Positions 1 through 7,747 of a stretch of DNA of 64,000 bases are shown here, in pieces. Position 1 is the stretch's first letter. Every line of letters begins with the position of its first letter. The notes below the pieces were generated by a model. The model was not told the origin of the DNA. It was given only the letters and a program-made list of their open reading frames with translations, and made no database searches. This DNA comes from Hassallia sp050875635 (GTDB taxonomy: Bacteria > Cyanobacteriota > Cyanobacteriia > Cyanobacteriales > Nostocaceae), in contig NZ_JBPAOH010000026.1 of the NCBI RefSeq assembly GCF_050875635.1, positions 1 to 64,000 of the forward strand. Direction: 5' to 3'. Both the position numbers and the translations under genes were made by a program.

Positions 1-186
1 TCAATCCTAGTCTTGCTGGTTCAATATTTGCTGAATAAAAAGTATCATCTACTACAAAATTTTTTAGCGATCGCCCTGAGGAGAAAACTTTTTGGTTTAC
101 TGAATCTATGTAATTCACACCCAACAAACAATTTGGCGATCGCACAGACAAATAATTTGCGCGATCGCCTCTTGTTTACTCTAAGC
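1..186. other. Non-coding lead-in rich in HIP1 octamers
   Basis: No convincing gene. Three exact GCGATCGC palindromes (67-74, 136-143, 161-168) lie within about 100 bases. This octamer (HIP1) is strongly over-represented in many cyanobacteria and recurs across the whole window. The short open frame here has no ribosome binding site and reads as low-complexity translated spacer. Confidence 0.6.
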
Positions 187-214
187 TTGCATTATGCTAG
201 CATAAAGTATAAAT
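187..214 (+). promoter_or_regulatory. Promoter with palindromic operator of the toxin-antitoxin pair
   Basis: A -35-like TTGCAT (187-192) and a -10-like TATAAA (209-214) are separated by 16 bases. Between them sits a perfect 14-base palindrome, TTATGCTAGCATAA (192-205). TGCTAG occurs again at 218, just before the AGGAGG ribosome binding site (221-226). A symmetric site between -35 and -10 is what an autoregulating ribbon-helix-helix antitoxin would use. Operator function is inference. Confidence 0.55.
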
Positions 215-233
215 CCTGCTAGGAGGTCAACCA

Positions 234-500
234 ATGGCTACCCTTTATGTAAGAAATTTACCCGATGATTTATATGCAAAGCTGCAAGAGTTAGCCGCAT
301 CTCAGCATCGTTCAATTAATGCCCAAGTTATCACTCTGTTAGAACAAGTCTTGACAACTCAAGCACAAGAAACAGAAGAACAAAAGCGACAAAATGTCCT
401 AAAACTTCTAGAGGAAAGTCGCAACCGTCGTCGAGTGAACCCCGGTGATTTTGGATTACCCGATAGTAGCGAATTAATTAGAGAAGACCGCGACAGATGA
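234..500 (+). CDS. VapB/FitA-type antitoxin, ribbon-helix-helix
   Basis: 88-residue protein. The N-terminus (residues 2-40: ATLYVRNLPDDLYAKL, then a helix rich in A/E/L and the RSINAQVITLLE helix) is a typical ribbon-helix-helix DNA-binding fold of the Arc/FitA antitoxin group. The acidic/basic C-terminal tail (about 45-88) would be the toxin-binding part. It starts at an ATG 7 bases after a perfect AGGAGG. Its stop overlaps the start of the downstream PIN toxin by 4 bases (ATGA), so the two are translationally coupled. The expected role is to neutralise the toxin and repress the shared promoter at the upstream palindrome. The family call is firm; the exact subfamily name is not. Confidence 0.85.
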   Translation: MATLYVRNLPDDLYAKLQELAASQHRSINAQVITLLEQVLTTQAQETEEQKRQNVLKLLEESRNRRRVNPGDFGLPDSSELIREDRDR

Positions 501-949
501 CCACTCCTCTTAGATGCGTCGTGGACACCAGTGTGTGCATCAAGCAATTTATTGCCGATCCGCTAACGCCAAAAGTTAATCAACTGTTTGATCACTTTGC
601 CAATCCACAAACAGAAATCTTCATCCCAGACCTATTTTACATTGAGTGTGCTAACACTTTCTGGAAGTATGTGCGTGCAGGGATGTACACTGCTGCTGAA
701 GTTCAAACAGATTTAGTCACTCTCAAAGCTTTTCCGTTGCGTGTCGTCTCCACTGCTGATTTAATGGCTGATGCTGTAAATATTGCCTTAACTCATGGAA
801 TTTCGGCTTATGATGCTTCTTATGTTGCGCTTTCACAACAAGTTAGTGTTACTTTACTGACTCTTGATCAAAAGCTTGTTAAGGCTTTAGCTGCCACGTC
901 TTACGATGTTATCTCGTTCAATGATTTTGAGGTTCCGCTCTTGTCCTGA
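497..949 (+). CDS. VapC-type PIN-domain ribonuclease toxin
   Basis: 150-residue PIN-domain protein. The four acidic positions that coordinate Mg2+ in PIN nucleases are present: D10 in CVVDTS, E50 in FYIECANTF, D106 in ISAYDASYVAL and D124 in LLTLDQKL. Length is normal for VapC. PIN toxins of this type cleave specific RNAs and stop translation when the antitoxin is lost. It overlaps the antitoxin by 4 bases and has no ribosome binding site of its own, so expression depends on the upstream gene. Nothing looks damaged, so the pair should be functional. The target RNA cannot be read from the sequence. Confidence 0.87.
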   Translation: MTTPLRCVVDTSVCIKQFIADPLTPKVNQLFDHFANPQTEIFIPDLFYIECANTFWKYVRAGMYTAAEVQTDLVTLKAFPLRVVSTADLMADAVNIALTHGISAYDASYVALSQQVSVTLLTLDQKLVKALAATSYDVISFNDFEVPLLS

Positions 950-1091
950 ATTAAAACGCCAATCAATTAGAATACACAAAACAATCAAATGAACAATCTT
1001 AACCACGATTATCATCGACGCGAAGTCGATTGTTTTTGGTGAGCGTATAAATTGGAATGAAGATTTAGGTGGTGCGGAGCATTTCCACAAC

Positions 1092-1418
1092 TTGTCTTTG
1101 GATCAGCTAGAGAAGTTGCTAAAAGAGAAATTTGCTAACCCACAGGAAAAACAAAACTTTTCTCCCACAATTGAGCAATTCTACGAATTTGACAAAAATT
1201 GTGTTGCCAAAGGTTATAATCCGATCTTTATTGGATATGCTATTTCCCCTGACCGAGAAGATTACCGAACCAGCATTGAGGGAATTGAAGTAAGGATAGA
1301 GACGGAACTAATTGAAGCTCGAATTGATTTTAATCTCAGAGATGAGTTTGAGAAGTTTGCAGAAAGCGCTGATGAAACAGAGATAAATTTTAGTGTGCTG
1401 TATGCTTGGTGGGATTAA
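1092..1418 (+). CDS. Hypothetical protein, probable 3' part of a frameshifted gene
   Basis: The annotated frame starts at a weak TTG (1092) without a ribosome binding site and gives 108 residues with an acidic C-terminus ending SVLYAWWD. I do not recognise the family. The same frame stays open upstream to 993 and reads GERINWNEDLGGAEHFHN, which looks like real protein, but has no usable start codon. An ATG at 989 in the next frame reads MNNLNHDYHRREVDC and would join this frame if one T were removed from the five-T run at 1033-1037. The likely ancestral gene is therefore 989-1418 (about 142 residues), broken by a homopolymer frameshift. A sequencing error is an equally simple explanation. Confidence 0.5.
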   Translation: MSLDQLEKLLKEKFANPQEKQNFSPTIEQFYEFDKNCVAKGYNPIFIGYAISPDREDYRTSIEGIEVRIETELIEARIDFNLRDEFEKFAESADETEINFSVLYAWWD

Positions 1419-1430
1419 CTAGCAACGCGC

Positions 1431-1643
1431 TTACTCCTCGATTACTTCAACTAAATCCTCAATCATAACATCAAACAAACGGGCTAATTTCTGGATTGCC
1501 GTAAAGTCAACGCTTCCCATCCCAGGCGATCGTGCATAGGCTCTTACCGTACTATACACTAATCCGGAACGGTCAGACACTTCTTTTAACGTCCAGCCCT
1601 TTTCATCAGCAAATTCTCTAATTTTTAACCTAACAAGCCCCAT
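1431..1643 (-). CDS. Small XRE/Cro-type HTH regulator, copy 1
   Basis: 70-residue protein made almost entirely of one Cro/CI-type helix-turn-helix domain: LKIREFADEKGWTLKEVSD (first helices), SGLVYSTVRAYAR (recognition helix region) and a C-terminal FTAIQKLARLFDVMIEDLVEV cap. It is the most diverged of three tandem paralogues (with 1982-2194 and 2413-2625). It is transcribed away from a decayed copy of the gene that lies intact at 2815-3309. No effector or dimerisation domain is present, so it probably acts as a simple repressor of its own divergent promoter. That function is inferred from arrangement. Confidence 0.85.
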   Translation of the reverse strand: MGLVRLKIREFADEKGWTLKEVSDRSGLVYSTVRAYARSPGMGSVDFTAIQKLARLFDVMIEDLVEVIEE

Positions 1644-1797
1644 TTTGCGCTTGACAAGTGATACTTTATTGTCGTTTAATAATTGTAAGCTATAAAACGA
1701 TCGCCTTAGGTCGTGGAAAACAAAAAAGGCGATCGCTTAGTTCAAATCCCGTAAACGAAATGGAATTTTCGTCCAAATCCGTTCACAGGTTTCTTTT

Positions 1798-1971
1798 ATG
1801 TTATATCACTCAAACCAAAAGCGATAGTCATCGGTGAATCAAAAATAGTTCATAAATCCTCGATTCGCCCACAACAGCTCGCGATTTGTCACAGAAGAGG
1901 CGGTGACAATCATGTTTAACATCAACTTTGAAGATATTTATGTAGTGGAATGCTGGCAATATATAAATTAA
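1798..1971 (+). pseudogene. Decayed copy 1 of the 164-residue gene
   Basis: These bases align closely with the 5' third of the intact gene at 2815: same start context (AGGTTTCTTTTATG), the reading GESKIVHKSS-like, and from 1912 the in-frame MFNINFEDIYVVECWQYIN followed by TAA. Compared with the intact copy it has indels near the start (ATGTTATATCACTC against ATGTTATCATCCCTC) and an extra C near 1870, so it is frameshifted, and it stops at codon 58-equivalent. The remaining two thirds of the gene are absent. It is a remnant of a module duplication. Confidence 0.7.
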
Positions 1972-1981
1972 CGCAGTTTGC

Positions 1982-2194
1982 CTACTCCCGTACTACCTCC
2001 ACTAAGTCCTCAATCATCACATCAAACGTGCGGGCTAACTTCTGGATTGCTGTGAAGTCAACAGTTTCTAATCCAGGCGATCGCGCATATGTTCTCAGAG
2101 TGCTGTAGACCACGCCGGAACGGTCAGATACTTCTTTTATCGTCCAACCCTTCTGTGCAGCAAACTCTCGAACCCGCAGCCTAATCATTCCCAT
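1982..2194 (-). CDS. Small XRE/Cro-type HTH regulator, copy 2
   Basis: 70 residues, intact, about 60 of 70 identical to the third copy (2413-2625) and less so to the first. Same single Cro/CI-type HTH domain; differences cluster at the N-terminus (MGMIRLRVREFAAQ) and around residue 42-45 (GLETVDF), while the recognition region SGVVYSTLRTYARSPG is identical to copy 3. The conserved recognition helix suggests copies 2 and 3 still bind the same operator. It is divergent from a short remnant at 2348. Confidence 0.85.
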   Translation of the reverse strand: MGMIRLRVREFAAQKGWTIKEVSDRSGVVYSTLRTYARSPGLETVDFTAIQKLARTFDVMIEDLVEVVRE

Positions 2195-2347
2195 AATTTA
2201 CTTGACAATTGATTTATATGAGTCTTTAATAATTGTAGTCTATAAAACTAGCGCCCTTTGGCGTAGTCAACACTGCATGCGATCGCTTTGTTCAAATCCC
2301 CTAAACGAAATGGAATTTTCCTCCAAATCCGCTTACAGGTTTATTTT

Positions 2348-2416
2348 ATGGTATCATCACTCAAACCAAAAGCGATAAAGGGCGATCACCAGAAAAATTC
2401 TTACAATATAGCCTAG
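2348..2416 (+). pseudogene. Decayed copy 2 of the 164-residue gene (5' remnant)
   Basis: Only the first ten codons match the intact gene (MVSSLKPKAI against MLSSLKPKAL), preceded by the same AGGTTTATTTTATG start context. After that the sequence is unrelated and the frame ends at TAG (2414-2416). It marks the end of the second duplicated module. Confidence 0.6.
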
Positions 2417-2625
2417 TCCTCAACGACTTCAACTAAATCCTCAATCATCACATCAAACGTGCGGGCTAACTTCTGGATTGCAGTAAAGTCAACCATTGAC
2501 ATCCCAGGCGAACGGGCATAGGTTCTCAAAGTACTGTACACCACGCCGGAACGATCTGACACTTCCTTAATTGTCCAGCCTTTCTCAGCAGCAAGTTCTC
2601 TAATGCGTAGCCTAATTACTCCCAT
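2413..2625 (-). CDS. Small XRE/Cro-type HTH regulator, copy 3 (next to intact partner)
   Basis: 70 residues; single Cro/CI HTH domain as in the other two copies (IRELAAEKGWTIKEVSDRS, then VVYSTLRTYARSPG, then QKLARTFDVMIEDLVEVVED). It is the only copy whose divergent neighbour (2815-3309) is intact, so this is the likely functional regulator-target pair. The 190-base gap between them carries two palindromes and a triple direct repeat. The function of the partner is unknown, so whether this is a toxin-antitoxin-like pair or a plain repressor and target cannot be decided. Confidence 0.85.
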   Translation of the reverse strand: MGVIRLRIRELAAEKGWTIKEVSDRSGVVYSTLRTYARSPGMSMVDFTAIQKLARTFDVMIEDLVEVVED

Positions 2626-2640
2626 TCCCTATTGACAATT

Positions 2641-2676
2641 GACTATGTTTAGTCTTTTAATTATACTATAGTATAA
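2641..2676. promoter_or_regulatory. Two palindromes in the divergent spacer of HTH copy 3
   Basis: GACTA-TGTT-TAGTC (2641-2654) and a perfect 16-base palindrome TTATACTATAGTATAA (2661-2676) lie directly upstream of the third HTH gene, beside a TTGACA at about 2632. Equivalent spacers of copies 1 and 2 keep TTGACAA and the CTATAAAAC segment but not the full palindromes. They are candidate operators of the XRE regulator. Confidence 0.45.
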
Positions 2677-2751
2677 AACGATCGCCTTTTGGCGTAGGAA
2701 ACTGAAAGGCGATCGCTAAAGAACAAAAACCATATTTCGTCAAACGAGAAT

Positions 2752-2809
2752 CTCTTAAATCAAGAGGTATCTCATTAATCAAGAGGTTTCTCATTAAAAC
2801 GTGAGGTTT
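2752..2809 (+). repeat. Three 19-20 bp direct repeats before the 164-residue gene
   Basis: Three head-to-tail units beginning CTCTTAAATCAAGAGG, CTCATTAATCAAGAGG and CTCATTAAAACGTGAGG, each ending GGTAT or GGTTT, run up to 5 bases before the ATG at 2815. The first unit contains the inverted repeat CTCTT...AAGAG. The last unit supplies the GAGG ribosome binding site. Spacing of about two helical turns suits cooperative protein binding or control of translation. The array is absent from the two decayed copies. Confidence 0.5.
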
Positions 2810-2814
2810 ACTTT

Positions 2815-3309
2815 ATGTTATCATCCCTCAAGCCAAAAGCGCTCGTCATCCGTGAATCAAAAATAGTACATAAATCATCCATTCGCCACAACAGCTCGCG
2901 ATTTGTCACAGAAGAAGCAGTGACAATCATGTTTAACATTAACTTGGAAGATATTTATGTAGTGGAATGCTGGCGATATATAGTTTACGTCCACGCCAAG
3001 GGAGTGAGTAAATTTGTCAGCTACGCTGATTTTCCGCCAATTATAGGAGTAGAGCCACCCACCACAGCCGACTTCATCAAATGGCGCAAGCGTTGGAAAA
3101 AGCAAAATGAACAAGGAAGAAGAAGCAAAGCGCCTGAGTTGTGGGTGAAATTTTTTCTAAACGAATTTTGGCGATCGCCTTCATCAGCTGTGTTGTACAC
3201 TTGGGGCAAATTGGTCGCGTTAATTAAATTTGCGTTTCATGAAGAAAGATTGCAGGAACTGCGAGACAGCTATCGTCAACAGAGTAAGTGGTTAGTGGTT
3301 AGTCGTTAG
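2815..3309 (+). CDS. Hypothetical protein, intact member of the triplicated module
   Basis: 164 residues, no family recognised. The ATG at 2815 is chosen because the GAGG 9 bases upstream and the AGGTTT-ATG context are conserved in all three copies; an internal ATG at 2929 (MFNINLEDIY) is an alternative. Visible features: a compact beta-rich middle (IYVVECWRYIVYVHAKGVSKFVSY), then a strongly basic segment (WRKRWKKQNEQGRRSKAP, about 95-112) and a C-terminal helix. There is no signal peptide or membrane segment. The last residues (WLVVSR) are encoded by the first units of the neighbouring heptamer repeat, so the native 3' end may have been replaced. The divergent HTH gene probably controls it. 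Confidence 0.6.
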   Translation: MLSSLKPKALVIRESKIVHKSSIRHNSSRFVTEEAVTIMFNINLEDIYVVECWRYIVYVHAKGVSKFVSYADFPPIIGVEPPTTADFIKWRKRWKKQNEQGRRSKAPELWVKFFLNEFWRSPSSAVLYTWGKLVALIKFAFHEERLQELRDSYRQQSKWLVVSR

Positions 3310-3411
3310 TCGTTAGTCGTTAGTCGTTAGTCGTTAGTCGTTAGTGGAAAAACAACTATCAACCAACAACCATCAACCATCAACTAACAACCATCAACCA
3401 ACAACTATCAA
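3287..3411. repeat. Heptameric tandem repeats, two complementary arrays
   Basis: A run of TTAGTGG/TTAGTCG heptamers (about 3287-3345) faces a run of CAACTATCAACCAACAACC-type heptamers (3352-3411). The second is roughly the complement of the first, so the two can fold on each other. They sit between convergent genes and encode the last residues of the upstream one. The same family recurs at 6661-6843, 35860-35890 and 50644-50690. Confidence 0.75.
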
Positions 3412-4317
3412 CTAGCTTTCTTCAGCTTTGTTCGACGCACGCGCTGCACGCGCTTCGGCTGAAGCCATTACCTCGTCCATATTCTCCAGAATTTCGCCTG
3501 GGAAGTTTTCCAAAACTCTGGTAGAAAGAGCAACGCGACCTTTACCTTCATCCAAGTCAATAATTACAGCTTTAACGTGCTGACCGACTTGAAAGACTTT
3601 TTCTAGATTGTCAATAAATTTTTGGCTTACCTGCTTAATGTGGAGTAAGGCACTAATACCTGACAAATCAACAAACACACCAAAAGGCTTGATACCAGTA
3701 ACTTTACCTTCGACCAACTGACCATTAGCCAACATACTGAAGCCGGCAGAACGAGTCGCCAAGCGCTGAGAAAGTATGAGCTTATTATTACTGCGATCAA
3801 TTTCTAAAAAGCCAGTAGTTAGAGTTTGACCTTTAAGAGCTTCTAAATTATCACGCTCAACCAAGTGCGATCGCGGAATAAATCCCCGCAAACCTAGCAA
3901 ATCAACGGTGACACCACCTTTATTCACGCCCATTACCCGCACTTCTACCGTCTGGCTGTTTTCCTGCATTTGTTCCAGCCGTTCCCAGATGTGCTTAATT
4001 TCCAACTGTTTCCGAGATAGGGTAACTTGACCTTCTGCATCCTGTTCTCGGATAATTATAAATTCTAGTTCTTCTTGTAGCGGCAACACCTCCGACAAAT
4101 TGGTTACTGCTCTCAAAGAAGCCTCATCGCGGGGGATAAAAGCTGACGATTTGCCGCCAATATCGACATATGCTCCATCATGGTCAAGCTGGAACACTTT
4201 ACCGTGTACCACCTGTCCCTTTTGAAACTGATAGTCGTGTTTTTCCAGTGCTTTGGCAAAATCGTCCATTGTGAACGACGAGTTGGCTTTTTGAGAAAGT
4301 TTCGCTTCGGAATTCAT
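3412..4317 (-). CDS. rpsA: 30S ribosomal protein S1 family protein, three S1 domains
   Basis: About 301 residues from the chosen ATG at 4317 (MNSEAKLSQK); an in-frame upstream start at 4395 would add 26 unlikely residues. Three S1 RNA-binding domains are visible: GQVVHGKVFQLDHDGAYVD, then QTVEVRVMGVNKGGVTVDLL, then QLVEGKVTGIKPFGVFVDL. Three domains rather than six is the usual cyanobacterial/plastid form of S1, which helps mRNA bind the 30S subunit. Cyanobacteria often carry two or three S1 paralogues, so this may be the second (Rps1b-like) rather than the main S1. The tail is Ala/Arg/Glu rich. Convergent with the gene at 2815 across heptamer repeats. Confidence 0.85.
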   Translation of the reverse strand: MNSEAKLSQKANSSFTMDDFAKALEKHDYQFQKGQVVHGKVFQLDHDGAYVDIGGKSSAFIPRDEASLRAVTNLSEVLPLQEELEFIIIREQDAEGQVTLSRKQLEIKHIWERLEQMQENSQTVEVRVMGVNKGGVTVDLLGLRGFIPRSHLVERDNLEALKGQTLTTGFLEIDRSNNKLILSQRLATRSAGFSMLANGQLVEGKVTGIKPFGVFVDLSGISALLHIKQVSQKFIDNLEKVFQVGQHVKAVIIDLDEGKGRVALSTRVLENFPGEILENMDEVMASAEARAARASNKAEES

Positions 4318-4491
4318 GATCTTTGAAGATAAATTGCTATATAGAGCTGATGCCACTGGAGTTTTATTAACCGCCAAACAACGTCCACTTAACAACTCAG
4401 TAGTAGTTATGCGTGCAGTCAGGCGGTTCTTTGGTGAGCGCGAAGCACGCTTGCGATCGCGTTGGTGCGAATTGCGCCTTCGCGTTTGTTT

Positions 4492-5235
4492 CTACACCGC
4501 CAGCTGGCTGTCAAACAGTTGTTTCACCTGCTCCCAAGCATCAGCCGCAGCTTTAGGATTATAGCTGGCGCGATGGTCACAGAAAAATCCGTGGTCAGCT
4601 CCATCGTAGCGAAACACACGATGCTCGATTTTATATTTTTCTAACTCTGCCTCTATTTGATCTACCTGCTCTTGAGGAATGCTGGCATCTTCCTTGCCAA
4701 AAAAGGCATATAATGTGCCTTTGATATCTGGGGTGAGGGTAAGGGTGGGAGCGCCGCCTCCTGGTGTGCGGCTGGTAATGCCTGCGCCATAGAATGAAGC
4801 GGTAGCTTTAATATCTGGTAAAGTAGAGGTGAGATATGCTACATGACCGCCAAAGCAAAAGCCAATACACCCAAAACCATCTTTTTTCACTTTGGGGAGG
4901 CTTTTGAGGTAGTCAATCGCCGTTTGAACATCGCTCAGTAACTCTGATGCTTTAGTTTGCATCGCATAGTTTCTGCCAGTTTCAATATCTTCTGGAGTGT
5001 AGCCAGTTTCAAAACCTGGGGCGATACGTTGAAAAATTGCTGGGGCGATCGCTACATATCCTTCTTTCGCAATACGTTCTGTAACTTCGCGAATATGGGC
5101 GTTGACACCAAAAATTTCTTGCAATACCACAATACCTGGGTAGGAACCTGGTTCTTGTGGTTGTGCCAGGTAAGCCTCTATTTCTAGATTGCCTTGGGAA
5201 AGCTTAACCGTTTTGGTATCGATTGCTTGAATCAT
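4492..5235 (-). CDS. Dienelactone hydrolase family protein
   Basis: 247-residue cytosolic alpha/beta hydrolase of the dienelactone hydrolase (carboxymethylenebutenolidase) family. The nucleophile is a cysteine in GCIGFCFGGHVAY, as in true dienelactone hydrolases rather than serine hydrolases. The Asp of the triad is likely in FFGKEDASIP and the His in GADHGFF. The N-terminus IEAYLAQPQEPGSYPGIVV and the GYVAIAPAIF segment are also typical. It hydrolyses lactone or ester bonds, but the physiological substrate in cyanobacteria is unknown. No operon partner is evident. Confidence 0.9.
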   Translation of the reverse strand: MIQAIDTKTVKLSQGNLEIEAYLAQPQEPGSYPGIVVLQEIFGVNAHIREVTERIAKEGYVAIAPAIFQRIAPGFETGYTPEDIETGRNYAMQTKASELLSDVQTAIDYLKSLPKVKKDGFGCIGFCFGGHVAYLTSTLPDIKATASFYGAGITSRTPGGGAPTLTLTPDIKGTLYAFFGKEDASIPQEQVDQIEAELEKYKIEHRVFRYDGADHGFFCDHRASYNPKAAADAWEQVKQLFDSQLAV

Positions 5236-5664
5236 AATTGTTTTTACTCATACTTTGTAATTATCAGATATAACTATGCCAGGATCTCAACTTCATCTCA
5301 ACAAGTCGCTTTCTTCTCCTTCTCCTGTCACGCCAACGCTGCGCGAACAAAAAACGCGATCGCGCACTTATTTTGGCGACGCTTGGACGCTTGATTAAAA
5401 ATTAAAAATGAGAAATAAAGAATAATTTTCTTCCCCAATACCCAGTTTTCCTTCGCTCCCCCTTTTACACCTGTTTTTTGTAAACGCTCAATGAAATTGT
5501 GCGCTGCCTCACCAGTCCCAAGTTCAAATCAAACTACCAATTAGGAATTATTGACTGCATAAGAAATTTCCACGCATATCAATTCGATGTATGAATAAAA
5601 TATTTGACAAGTAGCATATGCAGCTGGTCGCATACCACTACTAGCACATGAAGGAGGTTTGGTG
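5236..5664. other. Spacer between hydrolase and GntR regulator
   Basis: No gene supported. It holds a HIP1-like site near 5357 and a TTGACA (about 5603) upstream of the GntR gene, followed by a loose inverted repeat, GTAGCATATGC ... GCATACCACTAC, that could be an autoregulatory site. Confidence 0.4.
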
Positions 5665-6651
5665 ATGATTCAATTCCGTATTCAGCCAGACAGTGAAATT
5701 CCCGCATCAACCCAGCTGTTTAATCAAATCCGGTTTGCGATCGCTTCCCGGCAATATCCACCTGGGTACAAATTGCCAAGCACGCGAGCGCTGGCAATGC
5801 AGACGGGGTTACATCGCAATACGATCAGCAAAGTTTACCGCCAGTTAGAAGAAGAGGGATTTGTCGAAAGTCTCGCTGGTTCCGGAATTTACGTCCGCGC
5901 TCAAGGTCATGAAGGCGGAAGTCGGCTTAAATCGCCAATTCTCAAGCAACATCCCGAAGCATACAAAGTTGTCCAACTAGCAATGGATGAACTGCTTTCC
6001 CAAGGCTGTTCGCTCAATCAAGCTCGTGAGATATTCTTGGCAGAAATTGATTGGCGCTTGCGCTGTAGTGCGCGGGTACTGGTGGCGGCTCCATCTCAAG
6101 ATATTGGTGCTGGCGAGTTAATGATGTATGAATTAGAACAATCCCTCAAAATACCAGTACAGTTGGTAGCGATGGAAGATTTAATTACAGTCTTAGATCA
6201 AACATCCTCTGCCACTGTAGTTACAAGTCGGTATTTTATCGCGGAAGTCGAAGCGATCGCCCTAGCGAAAACTGTGCGAGTCATTCCCCTAGATATCTAC
6301 GACTACGCCAAAGAAATCAATTTGGTGAGAACCCTACCAAAAGATAGCTGTGTGGGCATAGTCAGCCTCAGTTCTGGCATTCTCCGCGCCACAGAAGTGA
6401 TCATCCACGGCTTTCGGGGAGATGAACTACTCGTGATGACTTCTCAACCAAAAGATGCCTACAAACTTCAAGCGCTCGTTAAACGTGCCGAAGTGATTTT
6501 TAGCAGCGATCAAGTCAGTTTTTCCGCAGTCCAAGCCGCAGTCCAAGCCGCTCAAGAGGACATTATTCGTCCACCTAAACTGATTCGCAGCGAAAATTAC
6601 ATTGGTACTAAATCGATTAACTTGCTCAAAAGAGAACTGGGTTTGGGGTAA
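5665..6651 (+). CDS. GntR family transcriptional regulator
   Basis: About 328 residues. The first 75 residues are a GntR winged helix-turn-helix: PASTQLFNQIRFAIASRQYPPG, KLPSTRALAMQTGLHRNTISKVYRQLEEEGFVES. The rest (80-328) is not an aminotransferase (no PLP lysine motif) nor a recognisable FadR or UTRA domain; it looks like a cyanobacteria-specific ligand-binding domain with a Rossmann-like alternation. The ATG at 5665 is chosen because AAGGAGG (5651-5657) lies 7 bases upstream; GTG 5662 and TTG 5659 are closer than ideal. The target genes cannot be deduced. Confidence 0.85.
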   Translation: MIQFRIQPDSEIPASTQLFNQIRFAIASRQYPPGYKLPSTRALAMQTGLHRNTISKVYRQLEEEGFVESLAGSGIYVRAQGHEGGSRLKSPILKQHPEAYKVVQLAMDELLSQGCSLNQAREIFLAEIDWRLRCSARVLVAAPSQDIGAGELMMYELEQSLKIPVQLVAMEDLITVLDQTSSATVVTSRYFIAEVEAIALAKTVRVIPLDIYDYAKEINLVRTLPKDSCVGIVSLSSGILRATEVIIHGFRGDELLVMTSQPKDAYKLQALVKRAEVIFSSDQVSFSAVQAAVQAAQEDIIRPPKLIRSENYIGTKSINLLKRELGLG

Positions 6652-6660
6652 TCTCTGAAT

Positions 6661-6843
6661 GGTTAGTAGTTAGTGGTTAGTGGTTAGTGGTTAGTGGTTA
6701 GTGGTTGGTGGTTAGTGGTTAGTGGTTAGTGGTTGGTAGTAGTTAGTCGATATTCTTTAACCACTATCAACTATCAACTATCAACTACCAACCAACAACT
6801 ATCAAATCACAACTATCAACTATCAACTCACAACTATCAACTA
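6661..6843. repeat. Heptameric repeats (TTAGTGG array and CAACTATCAACTA array)
   Basis: About eleven GGTTAGT heptamers (6661-6740) are followed by ACTATCAACTACCAACC-type units (6762-6843), an inverted arrangement like that at 3287-3411. It lies between convergent genes and runs to the stop codon of the alpha/beta hydrolase. Confidence 0.75.
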
Positions 6844-6844
6844 A

Positions 6845-7747
6845 CTAATTCAAAAACTCTCGCACCAACTGTAAATAAGTTGGTGCGTCTTCCAACATCG
6901 GGAAATGAGCAGTACGCTTAATCAGGGCATATTCTACTTTATCGTTCAATGCCGCTGCTTGATGCCCCATCTGAGCGGGTATAATCTTGTCATATTCTCC
7001 CGCCACCAGCAAGGTAGGAACTGTCACTTTCGCGAATTCATCAGGCATTAACTCAGATGCCGCTTTACTTACAGAAGTAAAAATTGTGCCCAAGGCAGCA
7101 TCGTAATCTGCTACCAAAAAATCTTGCAAAAAAGCCTGACGTTCCGCCGCTGGTATGGGACGATGTAAAAATCGCGCCATAAACATTCGGTCAACAAATG
7201 GTATTTTTCCTAACCATTTGGGACGGAATTTAACTACGTAACCACCGAATTTATGAAAGGCTGCAAACGCTTTTTCATCGTACTCAAAAATGCCGCTACA
7301 AGTCAAAATTGCTCGTTCTACTCGTTCGGGGTAGCGATTGAGAAACAAAGTAGCAATTGACGCGCCCATTGAATGAGCATTAATATAAACCTTCTGTAGT
7401 TGCAACTTATCTAGCAACACTTTCAAGTCGTCAGCATATTCTTCTAATTCATAAGTTAACTCAGCGATCGCTCGATCTTCTTCTTCTACTGACTGCGACT
7501 CAACTGACTCAACCACAGATTCACTTGCTTTGGCTACAATTGGTTGTCCACCGGAACGCCCAAAACCGCGCAAATCATAAAGCAAACAATCAAATTTATC
7601 TGATAAAGCATGAGCGGTGCTTTGCCAATACCTAGCCGAACCCGCCCAACCATGAATAAAAATCATCACTGGTTTCACCTGCGAACCAGATAATTTTTTT
7701 ATCCACTCGTAGTAGTGTTCAACACCCCGAACCCTAATGTAAGCCAT
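6845..7747 (-). CDS. Alpha/beta hydrolase
   Basis: 300 residues, alpha/beta hydrolase fold. The oxyanion region is MIFIHGWAGSARYW, the nucleophile elbow is NAHSMGASIATLF (Ser), the acid is probably in VAGEYDKIIPAQ and the His in RTAHFPMLEDAP, so the Ser-Asp-His triad is complete. An acidic insertion (VAKASESVVESVESQSVEEED) sits between strand 4 and the nucleophile helix. Resembles haloalkane dehalogenase/epoxide hydrolase-type or esterase-type enzymes; substrate unknown. Soluble, no signal peptide. Confidence 0.85.
   Translation of the reverse strand: MAYIRVRGVEHYYEWIKKLSGSQVKPVMIFIHGWAGSARYWQSTAHALSDKFDCLLYDLRGFGRSGGQPIVAKASESVVESVESQSVEEEDRAIAELTYELEEYADDLKVLLDKLQLQKVYINAHSMGASIATLFLNRYPERVERAILTCSGIFEYDEKAFAAFHKFGGYVVKFRPKWLGKIPFVDRMFMARFLHRPIPAAERQAFLQDFLVADYDAALGTIFTSVSKAASELMPDEFAKVTVPTLLVAGEYDKIIPAQMGHQAAALNDKVEYALIKRTAHFPMLEDAPTYLQLVREFLN

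Noticed and set aside
13..222. 69-codon open frame at the window start
   Set aside because: No ribosome binding site, crosses three HIP1 sites and the antitoxin promoter; composition is not protein-like.
1735..1760. GTTCAAATCCC resembling a tRNA T-loop (also at 2290)
   Set aside because: Flanking bases do not form a T-stem, and no acceptor or anticodon arm can be found; it is part of the duplicated module.
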